Assembly: GCF_001618685.1 (NCBI RefSeq)
Contig: NZ_CP014342.1
Location: 930,001 to 994,000 of the forward strand
Length of the DNA stretch: 64,000 nt
Direction: 5' to 3'
Source: Geobacillus subterraneus
Lineage (GTDB): Bacteria > Bacillota > Bacilli > Bacillales > Anoxybacillaceae
The notes under the pieces were generated by a model, which ran no database searches, was not told the origin of the DNA, and saw only the letters and a list, made by a program, of their open reading frames with translations. Shown here piece by piece: positions 28,096 to 36,739 of the stretch. The position numbers and the translations under genes were made by a program. Numbering within the stretch: position 1 is the stretch's first letter; every line of letters begins with the position of its first letter.

Positions 28096-28560
28096 ATGGA
28101 TAAACACCAACAAGCCATTATCACCGTTTCAGCCTATATTACGAATGACACGGGAGAGGTTTTACTTGTTAAAAGCTATGACCGCTCCGATACGTGGGAA
28201 ATGCCGGGCGGACAAGTTGAACCAGGCGAGCCGCTCGATCGGGCCGTTCATCGCGAGGTGTATGAAGAGACTGGCGTTGACATCCGTCTCATCGGGGTCA
28301 GCGGCGTGTATTACAATGAAACTAAAAATATCATAAACATTGTATTTAAAGCGACATATGTGAAAGGAAACGTTTCTCCCCAGCCTGAGGAAATTCAAAA
28401 GGCGAAGTTTGTGTTGATCGATGAGTCGAATATTGATGAATATGTGACATGGCCGCATTTGAAATCGCGGGTGCTCGATGCGATGAAAAGGGAATGCTCT
28501 GTTCCGTATGAAACATGGGTTATGAATCCATCTCGATTGTCTGCAAGAGTGGGAAGGTGA
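28096..28560 (+). CDS. Nudix hydrolase
   Basis: 154 residues. The Nudix box is complete (GGQVEPGEPLDRAVHREVYEETGV: Gx5Ex7REVxEExG), so it should hydrolyse a nucleoside diphosphate linked to another group with Mg2+; the substrate cannot be deduced. Start ATG 28096 after TAGGAGGAG; a TTG just upstream is in frame but closer to the site. Its codon use resembles the backbone less than its neighbours (AT-richer third positions in the 3' half). It stands alone between the IS remnant and the cobalamin riboswitch. Confidence 0.9.
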   Translation: MDKHQQAIITVSAYITNDTGEVLLVKSYDRSDTWEMPGGQVEPGEPLDRAVHREVYEETGVDIRLIGVSGVYYNETKNIINIVFKATYVKGNVSPQPEEIQKAKFVLIDESNIDEYVTWPHLKSRVLDAMKRECSVPYETWVMNPSRLSARVGR

Positions 28561-28592
28561 CGACTTCCCTCCAACCTGCTGTAAATTCATAG

Positions 28593-28621
28593 TTGTCAAA
28601 TGCTAAACGCTGCATTATTAT
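28593..28621 (+). promoter_or_regulatory. Promoter of the cobalamin operon
   Basis: TTGTCA, 17 nt, TATTAT, ending about 35 nt before the riboswitch aptamer. Confidence 0.72.
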
Positions 28622-28654
28622 AAAAATGTCCATATCCGACAAATTCATCAACTC

Positions 28655-28835
28655 GCAGCAAGGTGCCGAAACGGCTTAATAGGGAATCCGGTGGGAATCC
28701 GGAGCTGTCCCCGCAACTGTCAATGCGGACGAAATGAAATCGCCACTGTACGGACAGATGGCTTGCGCTGTTTTCCGTACGGGAAGGCTTCAGAGTAGGA
28801 TGAAGCATGAGCCAGTAGACCTGCCTTGCTTGCCG
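28655..28835 (+). ncRNA. Cobalamin riboswitch
   Basis: The conserved pattern is seen: AAGGTGCCGAAACGGC, TTAATAGGGAATCCGGTG with GGAATCCGGAGCTGTCCCCGCAACTGT, and the 3' B12 box GCCAGTAGACCTGCC at 28811-28825. It precedes btuF by about 150 nt and is followed by a terminator at 28914-28950, so adenosylcobalamin should shut off the corrinoid salvage operon by termination. Confidence 0.97.
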
Positions 28836-28913
28836 CAGTTTCCGAATCTTCGGGGGGTGAGACGCGGAAACAGTCGTACAGGGCATTGTTGTGCCCATTG
28901 GCGGTCTGTTTCG

Positions 28914-28950
28914 CGCTCATTCCCAGATTTAGGCGGAATGGGCGTTTTTT
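28914..28950 (+). terminator. Terminator of the cobalamin riboswitch
   Basis: CGCTCATTCC / GGAATGGGCG (one G-T pair) with an 11-nt loop and six T residues, 34 nt before btuF. Confidence 0.9.
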
Positions 28951-28983
28951 ATTGTACATACATCACTGAAGGGGGAATGACGG

Positions 28984-29940
28984 ATGAAACGTTGGACATG
29001 GCCGGCGGTGGTGGCGGTGTTCTTCCTTTTGGCCGCCGTGCTCGTCGGCTGCGGCGGGGCGAATGGCAGCACCGAGCCTGCGAAAAAAGAAGAACCGAAA
29101 ACGGAACAAACGGCGTTTCCGGTGACGGTGAAAGACGGGCTTGGGGAAGAGGTGACGATCAAAGCAGAACCGCAAAAAATCGTCTCGCTCATTCCAAGCA
29201 ATACGGAAATCGCCTACGCGTTGGGACTTGGCGAGAAAATCGTCGGCGTCAGCGATTTTGACAATTATCCAGAGGATGTGAAAACGAAAACGAAAATCGG
29301 CGGCATGGAATTTAACGTCGAGAAAATTATTTCTCTGAAGCCGGATCTTGTTCTCGCTCACGCATCAAGCGCCCATAACTCGAAGGACGGCCTGCAGCAA
29401 TTGAAAGACGCCGGCATCACCGTGCTCGTTGTCCATAACGCCGCGTCGTTTAACGATGTGTATGCGTCGATTGAACTCATCGGCAAGGCGACCGGAACGG
29501 CGGACAAAGCGGAGCAAGTCATCAATGACATGAAGGCGAAACTGGCGGAGGTGAAGGAAAAAGCCAAACAAATTCCGGCTGACAAGCAGGCGAATGTCTG
29601 GATTGAAGTGTCGCCGCCGCCGCAACTGTATACGACCGGCAAAGGAACGTTTATGGACGAGATGCTAAAGGTAATTTCTGCTAAAAATGTTGCCGGCAGC
29701 TTAGAAGGCTGGCCGATGGTGACCGAGGAACAAGCGGTCGCATACAAGCCGGATGTCATCATCACGACATACGGCGGGGCGAAACAAGTGCTTGAGCGCG
29801 CCGCTTGGAAGGACGTGCTGGCCGTGAAAAACAAGCGGGTGTATGATGTCAACACCGACCTAGTGAGCCGGCCGGGTCCGCGTCTTGTCGAAGGGGTCGA
29901 GGAACTTGCCAAAGCCATTTACCCGGATGTGTTTAAGTAA
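28984..29940 (+). CDS. btuF: Corrinoid ABC transporter binding lipoprotein
   Basis: 318 residues. Signal peptide with lipobox LVGC (Cys at residue 23), so a lipoprotein on the outer face of the membrane, followed by an acidic linker. The body has the periplasmic-binding fold of the BtuF/FhuD class: KIVSLIPSNTEIAYALGLGEKIVGVSD and KPDLVLAH. Its place behind a cobalamin riboswitch and before FecCD permease and ATPase genes points to cobalamin or cobinamide as ligand. ATG 28984 follows GAAGGGGG. Confidence 0.94.
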   Translation: MKRWTWPAVVAVFFLLAAVLVGCGGANGSTEPAKKEEPKTEQTAFPVTVKDGLGEEVTIKAEPQKIVSLIPSNTEIAYALGLGEKIVGVSDFDNYPEDVKTKTKIGGMEFNVEKIISLKPDLVLAHASSAHNSKDGLQQLKDAGITVLVVHNAASFNDVYASIELIGKATGTADKAEQVINDMKAKLAEVKEKAKQIPADKQANVWIEVSPPPQLYTTGKGTFMDEMLKVISAKNVAGSLEGWPMVTEEQAVAYKPDVIITTYGGAKQVLERAAWKDVLAVKNKRVYDVNTDLVSRPGPRLVEGVEELAKAIYPDVFK

Positions 29941-30961
29941 AACGTGGATATATATCGTGGCCGCTGCTGCGGCTGTCTTTTCACTGCTCGTGGGGATATC
30001 GACCGGGTCGCTGTCGATTCCCTTTTCTTCTATTATCGGCATTCTCGCCGCCGAATGGTTCGGGATGCCGCTTCCAGCCGGCATTCCGGCGGATTGGGTG
30101 CCGATTGTGATGGCGATTCGCCTGCCGCGCGTGGTGCTTGCCTTTTTGGTCGGGGCTTCCTTGGCGCTGGCCGGAGCGGCGTTTCAAGGATTGTTGAAAA
30201 ACGCGCTCGCCGACCCGTATACGCTCGGCGTCTCGTCCGGCGCGTCCGTCGGGGCGGTGCTCGTTATTTTTCTCGGCTGGCAATGGCCGCTGCTCGGCAC
30301 GTTTACGCTGCCGATCGTGAGCGTTTTATGCGGCATGGCGACACTTGCCGCTGTCTTGACGTTCACCCGCATGGTTGAACGACGAATGTCGGTCGAGACG
30401 ATCATTTTAGCCGGCATTATTTTCGGCGCCTTTTTCAGCGCCTTCATTTCGCTCATGATCGCCTTGACGGGCGAGGAGCTGCGGCAAATCATCTCCTGGC
30501 TGATGGGGAGCGTGGCGATGCGCGGATGGAAGTATAGCGGGCTATTGTTGCCGTTTTTTCTCGTTGGTGCGGCAACGCTTATCGCCAACGGCCGCGAACT
30601 GAACGCGTTCGCGTTCGGCGAGGCGGCGGCGCTTCACGTCGGCGTCGATGTGACACGCCGCAAAATCATCATTTTAACGGCGGCCGCGCTGCTCACCGGC
30701 GCGGCAGTGTCGGTGTCGGGAACGATCGGCTTTGTCGGGCTTGTCGTTCCACACATGGTCCGGCTTGTGTGCGGGCCGAACTATCGGGTGCTTTTGCCGC
30801 TGTCGCTCTTGTACGGCGGAGCGTTTCTTGTGCTTGCCGATGTGGCGGCACGGACGATCATTGAGCCGCGCGAGCTGCCGATCGGCGTCATTACATCGCT
30901 CATCGGCGCCCCGCTGTTTGCCGCCCTATTTTTCCGAAAAACGAAACGAAAGATGGGATGA
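29927..30961 (+). CDS. btuC: Corrinoid ABC transporter permease, FecCD family
   Basis: About 344 residues with some ten membrane spans. Family motifs: RLPRVVLAFLVGASLALAGAAFQGLLKNALADPYTLGVSSGA near the N-terminus and GTIGFVGLVVPHMVRL near the C-terminus. The start is uncertain: ATG 29927 overlaps the end of btuF by 14 bp without a clear ribosome site; in-frame TTGs at 29906 and 29885 are alternatives, the former 9 nt after AAGGGG. Coupled to the next gene by ATGA. Confidence 0.93.
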   Translation: MCLSKTWIYIVAAAAAVFSLLVGISTGSLSIPFSSIIGILAAEWFGMPLPAGIPADWVPIVMAIRLPRVVLAFLVGASLALAGAAFQGLLKNALADPYTLGVSSGASVGAVLVIFLGWQWPLLGTFTLPIVSVLCGMATLAAVLTFTRMVERRMSVETIILAGIIFGAFFSAFISLMIALTGEELRQIISWLMGSVAMRGWKYSGLLLPFFLVGAATLIANGRELNAFAFGEAAALHVGVDVTRRKIIILTAAALLTGAAVSVSGTIGFVGLVVPHMVRLVCGPNYRVLLPLSLLYGGAFLVLADVAARTIIEPRELPIGVITSLIGAPLFAALFFRKTKRKMG

Positions 30962-32433
30962 CCATGCTCGACGTGCGTGCCGTATCGCATCGGTACGGAC
31001 AGAAACAAGTGCTTGACGGCGTGACGTTTTCCGTTGAAAAAGGGGAGCTGTTCGGCATTTTGGGGCCGAACGGGAGCGGGAAGACGACACTGCTCAAATT
31101 GATCAGCAAAGAGCTTCCGCTTGCAAGCGGCGAGATTGCCATAAGCGGTCGGCCGCTTTCCGAGCTGTCGGCCAAGCAATGGGCGCGGTTGGCCGCCGTT
31201 TTGCCGCAAACGGCGGAAACGGCGCACGGCTATATGGTGAGAGAAACGGTGGCGCTCGGCCGCTACGCCCATCAGCATGGCTTGTTTCCGACGTGGACGG
31301 CAGAGGATGAAACCGCCGTTCAAGAGGCGCTTGCCGCTGTCGGTTTGGCCGGCAAAATCGATGTGCCGCTCGAGCGGTTAAGCGGCGGCGAGCGGCAGCG
31401 GGCTTATTTGGCTCGGGCGCTTGCCCAAGAGCCGCAGCTGCTCTTGTTGGATGAGCCGACCAACCATATGGATATAAGCGGGCAAGTTCGTCTTCTTGAC
31501 CAGCTCGCCCAAGCCGCGCGCGCACGCGGCTTGACGGTGGTCGCTGTCTTTCACGACATGAGCGTTGCCAGCCTGTATTGCGATCGAGTGCTCGTTTTAA
31601 AAGAAGGAAAAACAGCCGCGCTCGGCGCGCCGGCGGACGTCATGACGCCGGAGCTGCTGAATGACGTGTTTGCCGCCCCGGTCGTGCGCCAAGCACACCC
31701 GGCGGCAGCGAAGCCGATGTTTTCGTTTGTGCCGCAACATCAACGCGAGAAAGCGCCGTCCATCGGCGGGATGCGCCCGTCTTTTCTCGATGACGCTGTC
31801 GTTCTCGCCGCTCGCACCCCCCTGCGCGTGTTATCCTCAGCGCTTGTCGGTGGCGGGTTTCAATGGGCGACCCATTTCGTCAACCGCCATGTCGGCTTGG
31901 ACTACGATTGCCGCGATGCGGAAGGAGACATGCGGCGTTATTTGGAACAGCACGGATTTCCCGTTGCCCGGACGATCGGCATGATGACCGCCGTCGATGT
32001 GCGCGATGCCGTCTGGCGTCAGAAAGATGGGGAAGCGTTTTCGGTTGCGGTCATGGTGACGGCCGGCGTCGGCAATGCGGTTGACGCCGCCCGGGCGTGG
32101 CAGCATCAGCCGATTGTGGCGAAGCCGGGGACGATCAATATGGTCGTCGTCATCGACGGGACGCTGACTGAGGCGGCGTTCGTTCAGGCGGTGATGACAG
32201 CGACGGAGGCGAAGACGAAAGCGCTGGCCGACCGCTCGGTGTACGACCCGGAAACGGGAACGGCCGCCACCGGAACGTCGACTGATTCGCTCGCAGTGGC
32301 GGCGACGCAAACCGGACGGACGTTCGCTTATGCCGGGACGGCGACCGAGCTTGGCCGCGCGCTCGGCCGGCTTGTGTATGAGGCGACGGCCGAGGCGCTC
32401 GACCGCTATGAGTGGCGGAGGGGAAAACGATGA
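30958..32433 (+). CDS. BtuD ATPase fused to CbiZ amidohydrolase
   Basis: 491 residues, two domains. Residues 1 to about 255 are an ABC ATPase: Walker A GPNGSGKTT, signature LSGGERQRAYLARAL, Walker B LLLLDEPTNHMD, and the H-loop VFHDMS. Residues about 275-491 match CbiZ, adenosylcobinamide amidohydrolase (VMVTAGVGNAVDA, GTINMVVVID, GTSTDSLAVAATQTG, YAGTATELGRA), which removes the aminopropanol arm to give cobyric acid. The fusion links import to remodelling in one polypeptide, as in B. subtilis YvrA. Confidence 0.93.
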   Translation: MTMLDVRAVSHRYGQKQVLDGVTFSVEKGELFGILGPNGSGKTTLLKLISKELPLASGEIAISGRPLSELSAKQWARLAAVLPQTAETAHGYMVRETVALGRYAHQHGLFPTWTAEDETAVQEALAAVGLAGKIDVPLERLSGGERQRAYLARALAQEPQLLLLDEPTNHMDISGQVRLLDQLAQAARARGLTVVAVFHDMSVASLYCDRVLVLKEGKTAALGAPADVMTPELLNDVFAAPVVRQAHPAAAKPMFSFVPQHQREKAPSIGGMRPSFLDDAVVLAARTPLRVLSSALVGGGFQWATHFVNRHVGLDYDCRDAEGDMRRYLEQHGFPVARTIGMMTAVDVRDAVWRQKDGEAFSVAVMVTAGVGNAVDAARAWQHQPIVAKPGTINMVVVIDGTLTEAAFVQAVMTATEAKTKALADRSVYDPETGTAATGTSTDSLAVAATQTGRTFAYAGTATELGRALGRLVYEATAEALDRYEWRRGKR

Positions 32434-33401
32434 CCCATCTGGCGGCGTTGACGTTGGCATTGTTTCTTGATGCGCTGTTTGGCGACCCGCGCTGGCTGCC
32501 GCATCCGGTGCGCGGGATGGGAGCGCTCATCGCCTATTTTGATCGGCGTTGGAATCAAGGAGGCGGCCGCCGGGCTAAAGGAGTGGCGGCCGTGGCCGCC
32601 GTGCTGGCTGTCGTCTATGGATTGTCTGCGCTCATCGTTCATATCGGCTACGCCTTATCAGTATACATTGGCGCAGCGGTCGAAGCAGTGCTGATTTTTA
32701 CAGCCATTGCGACAAAAAGCCTTGCTGAGGCGGCTGAGGATGTGCGCCGGCCGCTTGAAGCGGGCGATCTTCCGGAGGCGCGCCGCGCGCTGTCGATGAT
32801 CGTTGGCCGCGATACCGAACGGCTCGATGAAGCCGGCATCACCCGCGCCTGCGTGGAGACGGTGGCGGAAAACACGAGCGACGGCATTACCGCCCCGCTC
32901 TTTTACGCAGCCATTGGCGGCGCCCCGCTCGCCTTATTGTATCGGGCGGTGAACACGTGCGATTCGATGATCGGCTACAAAAACGAGAAGTATCGCGAAT
33001 TTGGCTGGGCGGCCGCCCGGCTCGACGATGTGCTGAACTATATTCCGGCGCGGCTGACGGCACTCGTAATGGTTTTTGCCTACGGCGGCCGCCGCCTCCG
33101 CCGCTCTTTGGCCGTGTTATTTCGCGACGCCCGGCGCCATCCGAGCCCCAACAGCGGCTGGCTTGAGGCTGCGATGGCTGGATTGCTCGGTGTTCAGCTG
33201 GGCGGGACAAACACATACGGCGGCATCGTCTCCGAGCGGCCGACGCTCGGAGACCCGGACGTCTCGCTTCGCTCTGTTCATATTCGCCGAGCGGTCGGCA
33301 TCATGGCCGGGACGGTGCTCGCTTTTACGCTGCTGCTATGGATCGGGGGGATGATCATTGCATTGGCCGGCGCATGGGGCGAATCCACACGCGCTTTATA
33401 A
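32430..33401 (+). CDS. cbiB: Adenosylcobinamide-phosphate synthase
   Basis: 323 residues, polytopic membrane enzyme joining adenosylcobyric acid to (R)-1-aminopropan-2-ol phosphate. Motifs: LDALFGDPRWLPHPVRGMG at the N-terminus, GRDTERLDEAGITRACVETVAENTSDG, VNTCDSMIGYKNEKYREFGWAAARLDDVLNYIPARL. ATG 32430 overlaps the preceding stop (ATGA) and follows GGAGGGG. It takes CbiZ's product and CobD's product as substrates. Confidence 0.96.
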   Translation: MTHLAALTLALFLDALFGDPRWLPHPVRGMGALIAYFDRRWNQGGGRRAKGVAAVAAVLAVVYGLSALIVHIGYALSVYIGAAVEAVLIFTAIATKSLAEAAEDVRRPLEAGDLPEARRALSMIVGRDTERLDEAGITRACVETVAENTSDGITAPLFYAAIGGAPLALLYRAVNTCDSMIGYKNEKYREFGWAAARLDDVLNYIPARLTALVMVFAYGGRRLRRSLAVLFRDARRHPSPNSGWLEAAMAGLLGVQLGGTNTYGGIVSERPTLGDPDVSLRSVHIRRAVGIMAGTVLAFTLLLWIGGMIIALAGAWGESTRAL

Positions 33402-34428
33402 GCGGTGCGGACTTACGCCTCCAGCTGAGTACATTGATTTCAGCGTCAATACGAACCCGTACCGGCTGCCGCCTTCCGCCTGGCCGAACAGCAAAGAGTG
33501 GATCCGCTGGGCTAGTGAGTATCCTGACTTAGAAGCGGAAGCGCTCGTGGCGCTGATCGCCAGGCAGGAAGGGATTGAGCGTGGGCAAGTGCTCATGACG
33601 AATGGAGCGGCTGAGGCGATTTATTTGTTGGCGGCCTTGTTTGCCGGCCGGCGGGTCGGCGTGTTGGAGCCGACGTTTTCTGAGTATCGGCGCGCCTGCC
33701 TCGCCTACGGTTGCGAGGTAGCGGCGTTTATGGCCGCGGAAGAACGCGGCTTCTCCTATGATATGGAAGAGGCGGCAGCGTGGGCGGCGGGGCGGGACAT
33801 CGTGTTTTTATGCCATCCGAACAATCCGACCGGGACGGCGGTGCCGGAGCATGCACTTCGGTCGTTTATTGATGCGGCCGGCCAAGCCGGTACGTATATC
33901 GTTGTCGATGAAGCGTTTTATCCGTTTTGGTGCGGCGGGTTTACCGCCGTGCGCTGGCTGGACCGCCACCCGCGTCTCATTGTGCTCCGATCATTGACGA
34001 AAATCCATCATTTAGCAGGGGTGCGCCTCGGCTATGTCGTTGCCAATGAGGAGATCGTTGCCGCGTTAAAAACGCGGCAACCGCCATGGAGCGCAAGCCA
34101 AGTCGCCCAGCAGCTGGCAATCCGCTTTTTGCAAATGGAGCCGTTTGTAGAGTGGACAAAAGAGCGGCTGGCTGCCGAGCGGGAGCGGGTGTTTCGTATG
34201 CTTCCTGCCGGACGGTATGACGTCTCGCCGTCGGTCGTCAACTTTTACTTGCTTCGTCCGCGGTCAGGGCGGACGGAGGCGCTGCTCTTCCATTTATTAA
34301 AGAAAGGGATTGTACCCCGGCATACGATGAATTTCCCAGGGCTTGACGGCCGCTACGTGCGGCTGGCGGTCAAAACACAGACCGAAAACGACCGGCTTCT
34401 CGAAGCCTTGATGGGGTGGGATGGATGA
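33358..34428 (+). CDS. cobD: L-threonine-O-3-phosphate decarboxylase
   Basis: PLP enzyme of aminotransferase class I fold that makes aminopropanol phosphate for CbiB. 356 residues with a probable TTG start at 33358, seven nt after GGGGGG and inside cbiB by 44 bp; this start captures the family's HGANPHALYK N-terminus. Seen: VNTNPYRLPP, CHPNNPTGT, VVDEAFYPF, and the PLP-binding lysine in RSLTKIHHLAGVRLGY. The neighbours fit cobalamin rather than histidine synthesis (HisC is the related family). Confidence 0.93.
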   Translation: MHWPAHGANPHALYKRCGLTPPAEYIDFSVNTNPYRLPPSAWPNSKEWIRWASEYPDLEAEALVALIARQEGIERGQVLMTNGAAEAIYLLAALFAGRRVGVLEPTFSEYRRACLAYGCEVAAFMAAEERGFSYDMEEAAAWAAGRDIVFLCHPNNPTGTAVPEHALRSFIDAAGQAGTYIVVDEAFYPFWCGGFTAVRWLDRHPRLIVLRSLTKIHHLAGVRLGYVVANEEIVAALKTRQPPWSASQVAQQLAIRFLQMEPFVEWTKERLAAERERVFRMLPAGRYDVSPSVVNFYLLRPRSGRTEALLFHLLKKGIVPRHTMNFPGLDGRYVRLAVKTQTENDRLLEALMGWDG

Positions 34429-34982
34429 TCGTGTTTGTGAGCGGTGCGGTGCGCAGCGGCAAAAGCGAAGCGGCGGAAGCGTGCGCTAGGTGTCTCGCCC
34501 ACGGCGGCCGGCTCCATTATCTCGCTACTGCACGGGCGGCGGATGCAGAAATGGCGGCGCGCATCCGCCGCCATCAAGAGCGGCGCACTGCCAGCGGAAC
34601 GCATTGGACGGTGTGGGAAGCGCCGGCACGCCTCGGCCGACTTGCCCGGTCGCTTCATCCTTCCGACGTTGCGCTCATCGATTGCTTAACCGTGTGGCTG
34701 GCGAACGAGCTGTTTAGCGGCGACAGCTGGCGAACGGAGGAGACGTCATTCGCCATCGCCCGCCGGCTGCTCGATGACGTGCGGCGCTTAGCGGATGCCT
34801 GCCGAGCCGTTGTCATCGTTTCAAACGAGCTGTTTTCCGGCGGCGTACCGGCTGATCCTGGCACGTTTCACTATATGAAAACGCTCGGGTGGCTTCATCA
34901 ACAGCTGGTCGCGGAAGCGGCAGCCGCCGCAGTCGTTGAATGCGGCCTCGTTCGGGTGAGAAAAGGGCGGTGGCCGCAATGA
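34425..34982 (+). CDS. cobU: Adenosylcobinamide kinase / guanylyltransferase
   Basis: 185 residues. Intact P-loop GAVRSGKS, ATARAADAEMAARIRRHQERR with the histidine that carries GMP in CobU, and CLTVWLANELF. The C-terminal segment is divergent: SNELFSGGVPAD replaces the usual NEVGxGIVP. It phosphorylates adenosylcobinamide and adds GMP. A second CobU-like gene lies two genes downstream. Coupled at both ends by ATGA overlaps. Confidence 0.92.
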   Translation: MIVFVSGAVRSGKSEAAEACARCLAHGGRLHYLATARAADAEMAARIRRHQERRTASGTHWTVWEAPARLGRLARSLHPSDVALIDCLTVWLANELFSGDSWRTEETSFAIARRLLDDVRRLADACRAVVIVSNELFSGGVPADPGTFHYMKTLGWLHQQLVAEAAAAAVVECGLVRVRKGRWPQ

Positions 34983-35767
34983 AGCAGATGTGGAACGGTT
35001 GGCTGTTGGCGCTGCAGCTGTTTACCGTCATTCCGATTCGGCGCTCTATTGAATGGAATGCCCTTCATGTCCGTTGGCTTGTGCGCTTCATGCCGCTTGC
35101 GGGGGCGGCGATCGGGGCGCTGGCTGCGGGAGCATATGCTTTATGTTTTCTATTTTCGTTCGGCTCGCCGGCTTTTCTGGCGCTTCTCATTCTTTGGCTT
35201 GGCATTTGGATGGCCGGCGGGCTGCACGCCGACGGTTGGATGGATGTGAGCGACGCCTTTTTCTCGTATCGCGACGCCAAACGGCGGCAGGAGATTATGT
35301 CCGATTCGCGCGTCGGCGCCTTTGCCGTCTTGTCGCTCGTCTGTTTATTGTCGTTTCGTTGGCTGTTTTTGTATGAGGCGATTGCGGCGGGGATTCCGCC
35401 GATGTTGTTTGTTGCCGTGCCGCTGTTGTCGCGGACAGGGGCCGCCTGGTTGCTTTGCGTCGGCAAGCTGGTGAAACCGACAGGAATGGCGGCATCGGTG
35501 CGCGAATATAGTTCATGGCGCGATGCCGTCTGGTCGCTTGTGCTCGCATTCTTCTCCCTTTCGCTTCTTTCGTCGATCGGGGGCGTCCCCGTATGGATCA
35601 GTGCTGCGCTCGTTATGGCAATGGCGCTTTTGGCGCTAGCGACCAGGCCATGGGCGGAAAAACAGTTCGGCGGCGTCACCGGTGATGTGCTCGGAGCGCT
35701 CATTGAAGGAGGGGAGACGCTGTTATGGGGCGTCGTTTGGCTATTACACTCATCCGTCATGGGATGA
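34979..35767 (+). CDS. cobS: Adenosylcobalamin-5'-phosphate synthase
   Basis: Membrane enzyme joining adenosylcobinamide-GDP with alpha-ribazole(-phosphate). 262 residues, about six spans. Family motifs: LALQLFTVIPIRR, RFMPLAGAAIGAL, GGLHADGWMDVSDAFFS and DSRVGAFAVL. ATG 34979 overlaps the cobU stop and has AAGGGCGG upstream; the frame's upstream extension lies inside cobU. Overlaps cobC by 43 bp. Confidence 0.95.
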   Translation: MKQMWNGWLLALQLFTVIPIRRSIEWNALHVRWLVRFMPLAGAAIGALAAGAYALCFLFSFGSPAFLALLILWLGIWMAGGLHADGWMDVSDAFFSYRDAKRRQEIMSDSRVGAFAVLSLVCLLSFRWLFLYEAIAAGIPPMLFVAVPLLSRTGAAWLLCVGKLVKPTGMAASVREYSSWRDAVWSLVLAFFSLSLLSSIGGVPVWISAALVMAMALLALATRPWAEKQFGGVTGDVLGALIEGGETLLWGVVWLLHSSVMG

Positions 35768-36375
35768 CAGAGTTGAACCGCCAACGGGCGTATATCGGCT
35801 GGACGGATGCGCCGCTGGCTGCCGCTGAGCGCGTTCGGCTCCGCCACCTAAAGCCAAAGCTGCCTATGGCGGTTGACCGGGTTGTTTCAAGCGATCTTTG
35901 CCGCTGCCAGGAGACGGCGGTTTTGTTGTTCGGCGGCCGCCCGGCGGACTGGTGGACAAGCGGGTGGCGCGAGCTGTCGTTTGGCGTTTGGGAAGGAAAA
36001 ACGTTTGCCGAATTGGCTGAAGAACCGGCGTACCGCCAATGGCTTGAGGCGCCGTTTTCCATAGCGCCGCCCGGCGGGGAAAGCTATGCCGGTTTTCAGG
36101 CGCGCATCACACAGGCGCTCGCGGAGACGATCGCTTTGGCTGAGCGAAGCGGCGCCCGCCATATCGCCGTCATCACCCACGGCGGCCCAATTCGCTTCAT
36201 GCTCGAGCAATATGCGCCGGTTTCGCGTCCGTTTTGGGAATGGGATGTGCCGTTTGCCGGCGGGTATACGCTCGATTCCACGCTCGAGCGCTGGAAAGGG
36301 GGAGAGCGATGCATTTCGTTGTCGGCGGTGCGTTTCAAGGAAAACGAAAATGGGTGCGGGAACGGTACGGAATAA
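35725..36375 (+). CDS. cobC: Alpha-ribazole phosphatase, histidine phosphatase family
   Basis: 216 residues. Phosphoglycerate-mutase fold with catalytic LIRHGMTELN, second Arg/Glu region WRELSFGVWEGKT and second histidine in VITHGGPIRF. Operon position assigns the CobC role: dephosphorylating the cobalamin phosphate or alpha-ribazole-5'-phosphate. A strong GAAGGAGGGGAG site lies inside cobS. It overlaps the next gene by 67 bp, the longest overlap in the operon. Confidence 0.92.
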   Translation: MGRRLAITLIRHGMTELNRQRAYIGWTDAPLAAAERVRLRHLKPKLPMAVDRVVSSDLCRCQETAVLLFGGRPADWWTSGWRELSFGVWEGKTFAELAEEPAYRQWLEAPFSIAPPGGESYAGFQARITQALAETIALAERSGARHIAVITHGGPIRFMLEQYAPVSRPFWEWDVPFAGGYTLDSTLERWKGGERCISLSAVRFKENENGCGNGTE

Positions 36376-36725
36376 GCGATGGTGTTCATATGGTATGGCA
36401 TGACGGCTATCAAGAGCCATACGGGCTGCCGGACGGCATCAAGACGGCGAAAACAGTCGTCTTTGATGGGCTCGAAGCCGCCATTCGCCGCTTCCCGGAT
36501 GCCGAAGAATGGGAGCGATTTTTCTGCGCTTGGAAGCAATGGGAAGACGAAGTGGCCGGCCGCACGGTTGTCTGGGTCGGGACAGACGTAACGCAAGGCG
36601 TCGTTCCGACCGCTCGAGAGGATCGGCGTTGGCGCGACGCGGTCGGGATATGCTATCAGCGGCTGGCCGCCATATGCTGCCGCGTCGACCGAATTTGGTG
36701 CGGGCTGGCAGAACGATTAAAATAA
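36309..36725 (+). CDS. CobU-like protein with altered P-loop
   Basis: 138 residues from ATG 36309, after AAAGGGGGAG inside cobC. The N-terminus GGAFQGKRKW resembles a P-loop but has Arg where Ser/Thr should bind Mg-nucleotide. The C-terminus (VGTDVTQGVVPTAREDRRWRDAVGICYQRLAAICCRVDRIWCG) is a much better match to the CobU C-terminal motif than that of the upstream CobU. The GMP-carrying His region is missing. It may complement or replace a part of CobU; the exact activity is unknown. Confidence 0.82.
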   Translation: MHFVVGGAFQGKRKWVRERYGISDGVHMVWHDGYQEPYGLPDGIKTAKTVVFDGLEAAIRRFPDAEEWERFFCAWKQWEDEVAGRTVVWVGTDVTQGVVPTAREDRRWRDAVGICYQRLAAICCRVDRIWCGLAERLK

Positions 36726-36739
36726 GGGGGAGAGGACGC

